NCBI GenBank assembly: GCA_017408325.1
Contig: JAFQUW010000029.1
Span: forward strand, 1 to 8,185
Direction of reading: 5' to 3'
Origin: Clostridia bacterium
GTDB lineage: Bacteria > Bacillota > Clostridia > Oscillospirales > SIG627
Length of the DNA: 8,185 nt
The stretch's first letter is position 1. Every line of letters starts with the position of its first letter. A model generated the notes under the pieces. That model saw nothing but the letters and a program-made list of their open reading frames with translations. It was not told where the DNA came from and ran no database searches. Both the position numbers and the translations under genes were made by a program. Of the stretch, positions 6,427-8,185 are shown in pieces.

Positions 6427-6455
6427 TCGTAAAAAAGCGAAGCGGCGCATAGACT
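6427..6455 (+). promoter_or_regulatory. Sigma-E-like sporulation promoter
   Basis: CATAGACT (6448-6455) matches the sigma-E -10 consensus CATACAnT except at one base. TCGTAAA (6427-6433) is a partial match to the -35 (about 4 of 7), with a 14-bp spacer as in that class. No sigma-A -10 is evident here. The start site would fall near 6462, just before the GGGAGG site at 6468-6473. B. subtilis spoVM is sigma-E dependent, which fits the genes downstream. Confidence 0.55.
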
Positions 6456-6480
6456 GAAAGTGTGTTTGGGAGGTGGTATC

Positions 6481-6627
6481 GTGCGAGGCGTCACGCGCTT
6501 TTGGGGGATCACAGTCTCCGCCTTGGGGCTCGGGATCCTGCTCGCCTTCTTTTTGCCGGAGACGGTTCTCGTGGTCCTGGAGGCACTGGTCATCATCACG
6601 GCAGGTTGCCTGTTTCTGTTTTCCTGA
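6481..6627 (+). CDS. 48-residue two-helix membrane protein next to spoVM
   Basis: A GTG-started ORF of 48 codons with GGGAGG (6468-6473) seven bases upstream. The product is almost wholly hydrophobic: a basic, Trp-containing N-terminus (residues 1-8), helix one (about 9-25), a short turn LPETV containing a proline and an acidic residue, and helix two (about 29-47). I do not recognise a named family. It lies between a sigma-E-like promoter and spoVM (gap 23 bp) and is probably cotranscribed with it, so a role in the mother cell during spore formation is plausible but inferred. The strong ribosome binding site, proper membrane-hairpin pattern and neat spacing argue that it is real. A 90-codon ORF starting at 6462 in another frame covers the same DNA but lacks such support. 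Confidence 0.7.
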   Translation: MRGVTRFWGITVSALGLGILLAFFLPETVLVVLEALVIITAGCLFLFS

Positions 6628-6650
6628 AAACGCTTGAGAGAGGAGAAGCT

Positions 6651-6731
6651 ATGCGGATATTCGTCTTTCGACCGCCGCGTTTTTTGTCGCGGCTGATCGG
6701 CTTGTTTGCGAAGAAAAAAACGAAGGATTGA
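6651..6731 (+). CDS. spoVM: Stage V sporulation protein SpoVM
   Basis: A 26-codon gene, the same length as B. subtilis SpoVM. The product is a single amphipathic helix that sits in the outer forespore membrane, senses its convex curvature and anchors SpoIVA to start coat and cortex assembly. Agreement is seen in the basic N-terminal half (R2, R7, R10), the proline at position 9 that is important in the family, the F11-L12 pair, the hydrophobic run LIGLFA and the basic tail ending K-D. Upstream AGGAG ends a few bases before the ATG. It follows the 48-residue gene by 23 bp under the same sigma-E-like promoter. It is easily missed: a longer in-frame ORF from 6462 includes it as its C-terminal 26 residues, but the internal ATG with its own binding site is the real start. 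Confidence 0.85.
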   Translation: MRIFVFRPPRFLSRLIGLFAKKKTKD

Positions 6732-6733
6732 GA

Positions 6734-6763
6734 TTGTCAAACGCGCCTTCTTTGTGTTATACT
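6734..6763 (+). promoter_or_regulatory. Sigma-A-type promoter of ogt
   Basis: TTGTCA (6734-6739, 5 of 6) and TATACT (6758-6763, 5 of 6) are spaced 18 bp apart, and TG at 6755-6756 makes an extended -10. It begins three bases after the spoVM stop. Transcription should start around 6770, giving a leader of about 18 nt with AGGAGG. Confidence 0.75.
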
Positions 6764-6787
6764 GATGGCACAAAGGAGGCGTTTTTT
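6743..6787 (+). promoter_or_regulatory. Hairpin masking the ogt ribosome binding site
   Basis: 6743-6756 can pair with 6769-6782 over 14 bp (two G-U) around a 12-nt loop, and the right arm is followed by T6 (6782-6787), so it looks like an intrinsic terminator for the spoVM transcript. The right arm contains AGGAGG (6774-6779), the ogt binding site. Only RNA entering from spoVM carries both arms. RNA from the ogt promoter starts within or after the right arm and would leave the site free. Confidence 0.6.
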
Positions 6788-7240
6788 ATGCGCAGATACT
6801 CGTTTTCGTCCCCCCTCGGACCCCTGACGCTTTGCGAAGAGTCGGGGAGACTTTCTGCGCTCTTGTTTGAGGAGACGCCGGATTTCCGCTCGTCCTCTTC
6901 TCCGCTTCTCTTGGAGGGCGCGCGACAGCTCTCGGAGTATTTTTGCGGCGAGCGGGAGTCGTTTGATCTGCCGCTTTTCGTTTCGGGAACGCCGTTTTCG
7001 CGCGCCCTCTTTTCGGCGCTTCTCACCGTCCCCTTCGGTGAGACGGTGACCTACGGAGAACTTGCCGCACTTTCGGGCTTTGCGCGCGCCGCGCGCGCCG
7101 TGGGAAACTGCCTGCACACCAATCCCTTGCCGATCCTCGTGCCCTGCCACCGCGTGGTTGGCGCGACAGGGCTCGGAAACTTTGCGTGGGGAATGGAAAA
7201 GAAGCTCTTTTTGATGCGCCTTGAGGGAATGGACGTATGA
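6788..7240 (+). CDS. ogt: Methylated-DNA-[protein]-cysteine S-methyltransferase
   Basis: Repairs O6-alkylguanine by moving the alkyl group to its own cysteine in a suicidal reaction. Within the 150 residues there is a short N-terminal ribonuclease-H-like domain and the conserved DNA-binding/active domain: VPFGETVTYGELA (81-93) with the tyrosine Y89, RAVGNCLHTNPLPILVPCHRVVG (103-125) with arginine finger R103, N112 and the alkyl acceptor C120 in PCHR, and FAWGMEKKLFLMRLEG at the end. No Ada-type regulatory domain is present. I start at ATG 6788, with AGGAGG eight bases upstream; a TTG at 6728 in the same frame would begin inside spoVM and ahead of the promoter. The stop overlaps the next gene as ATGA. 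Confidence 0.95.
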   Translation: MRRYSFSSPLGPLTLCEESGRLSALLFEETPDFRSSSSPLLLEGARQLSEYFCGERESFDLPLFVSGTPFSRALFSALLTVPFGETVTYGELAALSGFARAARAVGNCLHTNPLPILVPCHRVVGATGLGNFAWGMEKKLFLMRLEGMDV

Positions 7241-8124
7241 GTCGTTGTACCCTCTGTCCGCGCGCCTGCGGCGTCGACCGTGACGTGTCCCTCGGTGCCT
7301 GCCGCGCCACGTCTCGCCTGACGCTTTCCCGTGCCGCGCTCCACGACGGGGAGGAGCCCTGCCTTTCCCCGAAGGGAAAGAGTGGCGCCGTCTTCTTTTC
7401 GGGCTGTGCGCTCGGCTGCGTCTTTTGCCAGAACGACGCCATCTCCGGCGCCGACCCCTTCGGCATCGAGGTGGGCGAGGAGCGCTTCTGCGAGATCCTC
7501 TTGGACTTGCAAAAGCAAGGTGCGGAGAACGTCGACCTCGTCACGGGTGATCATTTCATTTTGCAGATCGCCGCCGCCCTTCGCCGCGTGCGGCCGCAGC
7601 TTTCTGTCCCCGTGATCTTCAACTGCTCGGGCTACGAGACCGTGGAGCAACTGCGCCTGCTCGACGGGCTTGTGGATATCTATTTGCCCGATTTCAAGTT
7701 TGCCTCCGAATCCCTTGCCGCGCGCCTTTCTCGCGCCGCGGATTATCCGAGGGTCGCCGCCGCCGCCCTTTCTGAAATGCACCGACAGGTGGGGGACTGC
7801 GTCTTTGATGGGGAGGGGAAGCTTCTCTCGGGTCTTCTCATCCGTCACCTCGTTTTGCCGAATCACGCGGACGACTCGCTTGCGGTGCTGGACATTCTCG
7901 ACGCCCTGTTCCCCGACAAAGAGTCCGTCCGCCTCTCCCTGATGCGCCAGTTCACCCCGATGCCCTCCTGCCGCGAAGACGATCTTCGGCGGCCCCTGAC
8001 CACGCTCGAGTACCGTCGCGTGACGGCACGCGCCGAAGAGCTCGGCTTTCTCGGCTACGTGCAGGAAAAGTCCTCCGTCGGTGCCGACGCCATCCCTGCC
8101 TTCGACGGCACGGGGGTACGGTAA
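7237..8124 (+). CDS. PflX-type radical SAM protein (COG1313-like)
   Basis: A 295-residue radical SAM protein of the group once named as putative pyruvate formate-lyase activating enzymes (PflX). Their true substrate is not established as far as I know. The radical SAM cluster motif is GCALGCVFCQN, with C57, C61 and C64 (CX3CX2C). An N-terminal cysteine set (C4, C7, C11, C22, in CTLCPRACGVDR...GACRA) and C42 (EEPC) suggest a second metal site typical of this group. Further family landmarks are NCSGYETVEQL, DIYLPDFKF, RHLVLPNH, LMRQFTPM and the terminal FDGTG. The gene appears complete. Its ATG overlaps the ogt stop (ATGA) with GAGG about ten bases upstream, so it is cotranscribed with and translationally coupled to ogt. 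No glycyl-radical enzyme is nearby. Confidence 0.88.
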   Translation: MSRCTLCPRACGVDRDVSLGACRATSRLTLSRAALHDGEEPCLSPKGKSGAVFFSGCALGCVFCQNDAISGADPFGIEVGEERFCEILLDLQKQGAENVDLVTGDHFILQIAAALRRVRPQLSVPVIFNCSGYETVEQLRLLDGLVDIYLPDFKFASESLAARLSRAADYPRVAAAALSEMHRQVGDCVFDGEGKLLSGLLIRHLVLPNHADDSLAVLDILDALFPDKESVRLSLMRQFTPMPSCREDDLRRPLTTLEYRRVTARAEELGFLGYVQEKSSVGADAIPAFDGTGVR

Positions 8125-8140
8125 CTTCGCCTTTTTCTCT

Positions 8141-8170
8141 CTTCTTTTCTTTTCGAGAAAAGAAAAGAAG
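8141..8170. repeat. AT-rich perfect inverted repeat downstream of the radical SAM gene
   Basis: Left arm 8141-8153 and right arm 8158-8170 pair perfectly over 13 bp around CGAG. One arm is all pyrimidine and the other all purine (CTTCTTTTCTTTT). It may end the ogt operon, but no T-tract follows the stem on the plus strand (the T-rich run is the left arm itself). A dispersed intergenic repeat is an equally good reading. Confidence 0.55.
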
Positions 8171-8185
8171 CAAAAGAAAAGCCGA

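Noticed and set aside
6462..6731. 89-residue protein ending in the SpoVM sequence
   Set aside because: Its first part is an out-of-frame reading of the 48-residue gene, with no binding site at 6462; SpoVM families are 26 residues and the internal ATG at 6651 has AGGAG.
6728..6787. TTG start extending ogt by 20 residues
   Set aside because: It would start inside spoVM and ahead of the ogt promoter; ATG 6788 has AGGAGG and fits the family N-terminus.
7051..7866. 271-codon minus-strand open frame over ogt and the radical SAM gene
   Set aside because: Antisense to two genes with intact catalytic motifs; composition-driven.

Overview
The window reads as chromosomal DNA of a GC-rich, endospore-forming Clostridia-type Firmicute, possibly a gut Oscillospirales- or Christensenellales-like lineage. 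That taxonomic placement is inference. The evidence is an HPr with both His15 and the HPr-kinase site Ser46, a recognisable 26-residue SpoVM with a sigma-E-like promoter in front of it, strong AGGAGG-type ribosome binding sites, and clostridial-style TrmD and UvrC sequences. Ten genes are supported. I see no transposon, phage, CRISPR array or RNA gene.

Minus strand, read right to left from about 6376 to 128. The first five genes look like one operon: rimM (16S maturation factor), trmD (tRNA m1G37 methyltransferase), a polytopic membrane protein resembling O-antigen ligases/polymerases, and two paralogous single-pass DUF4330-like proteins. Three of the four junctions are TGATG stop/start overlaps and the fourth is a 10-bp gap. 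The usual partners rpsP and rplS are absent on either side of rimM-trmD. The operon appears to start at an extended -10 promoter so close to rimM that the transcript may be leaderless. ptsH follows with its own extended -10 promoter and an intrinsic terminator. uvrC comes last, separated from ptsH only by that terminator, and ends inside a long bidirectional terminator hairpin at 90-135.

Plus strand, from about 6427 to the right edge. A sigma-E-like promoter lies back to back with the rimM promoter. It precedes a 48-codon two-helix membrane protein gene (GTG start) and then spoVM (26 codons). Directly after spoVM there is a good sigma-A promoter placed in the loop of a 14-bp hairpin. The right arm of that hairpin carries the ribosome binding site of ogt (O6-alkylguanine-DNA alkyltransferase). 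ogt overlaps a PflX-type radical SAM gene by ATGA. The window ends in a 13-bp AT-rich inverted repeat.

The most interesting points are the translational coupling of a surface-polysaccharide-type membrane protein and twin DUF4330 proteins to trmD; the hidden spoVM and its 48-residue companion; the leaderless-looking rimM; and the hairpin/promoter arrangement between spoVM and ogt.
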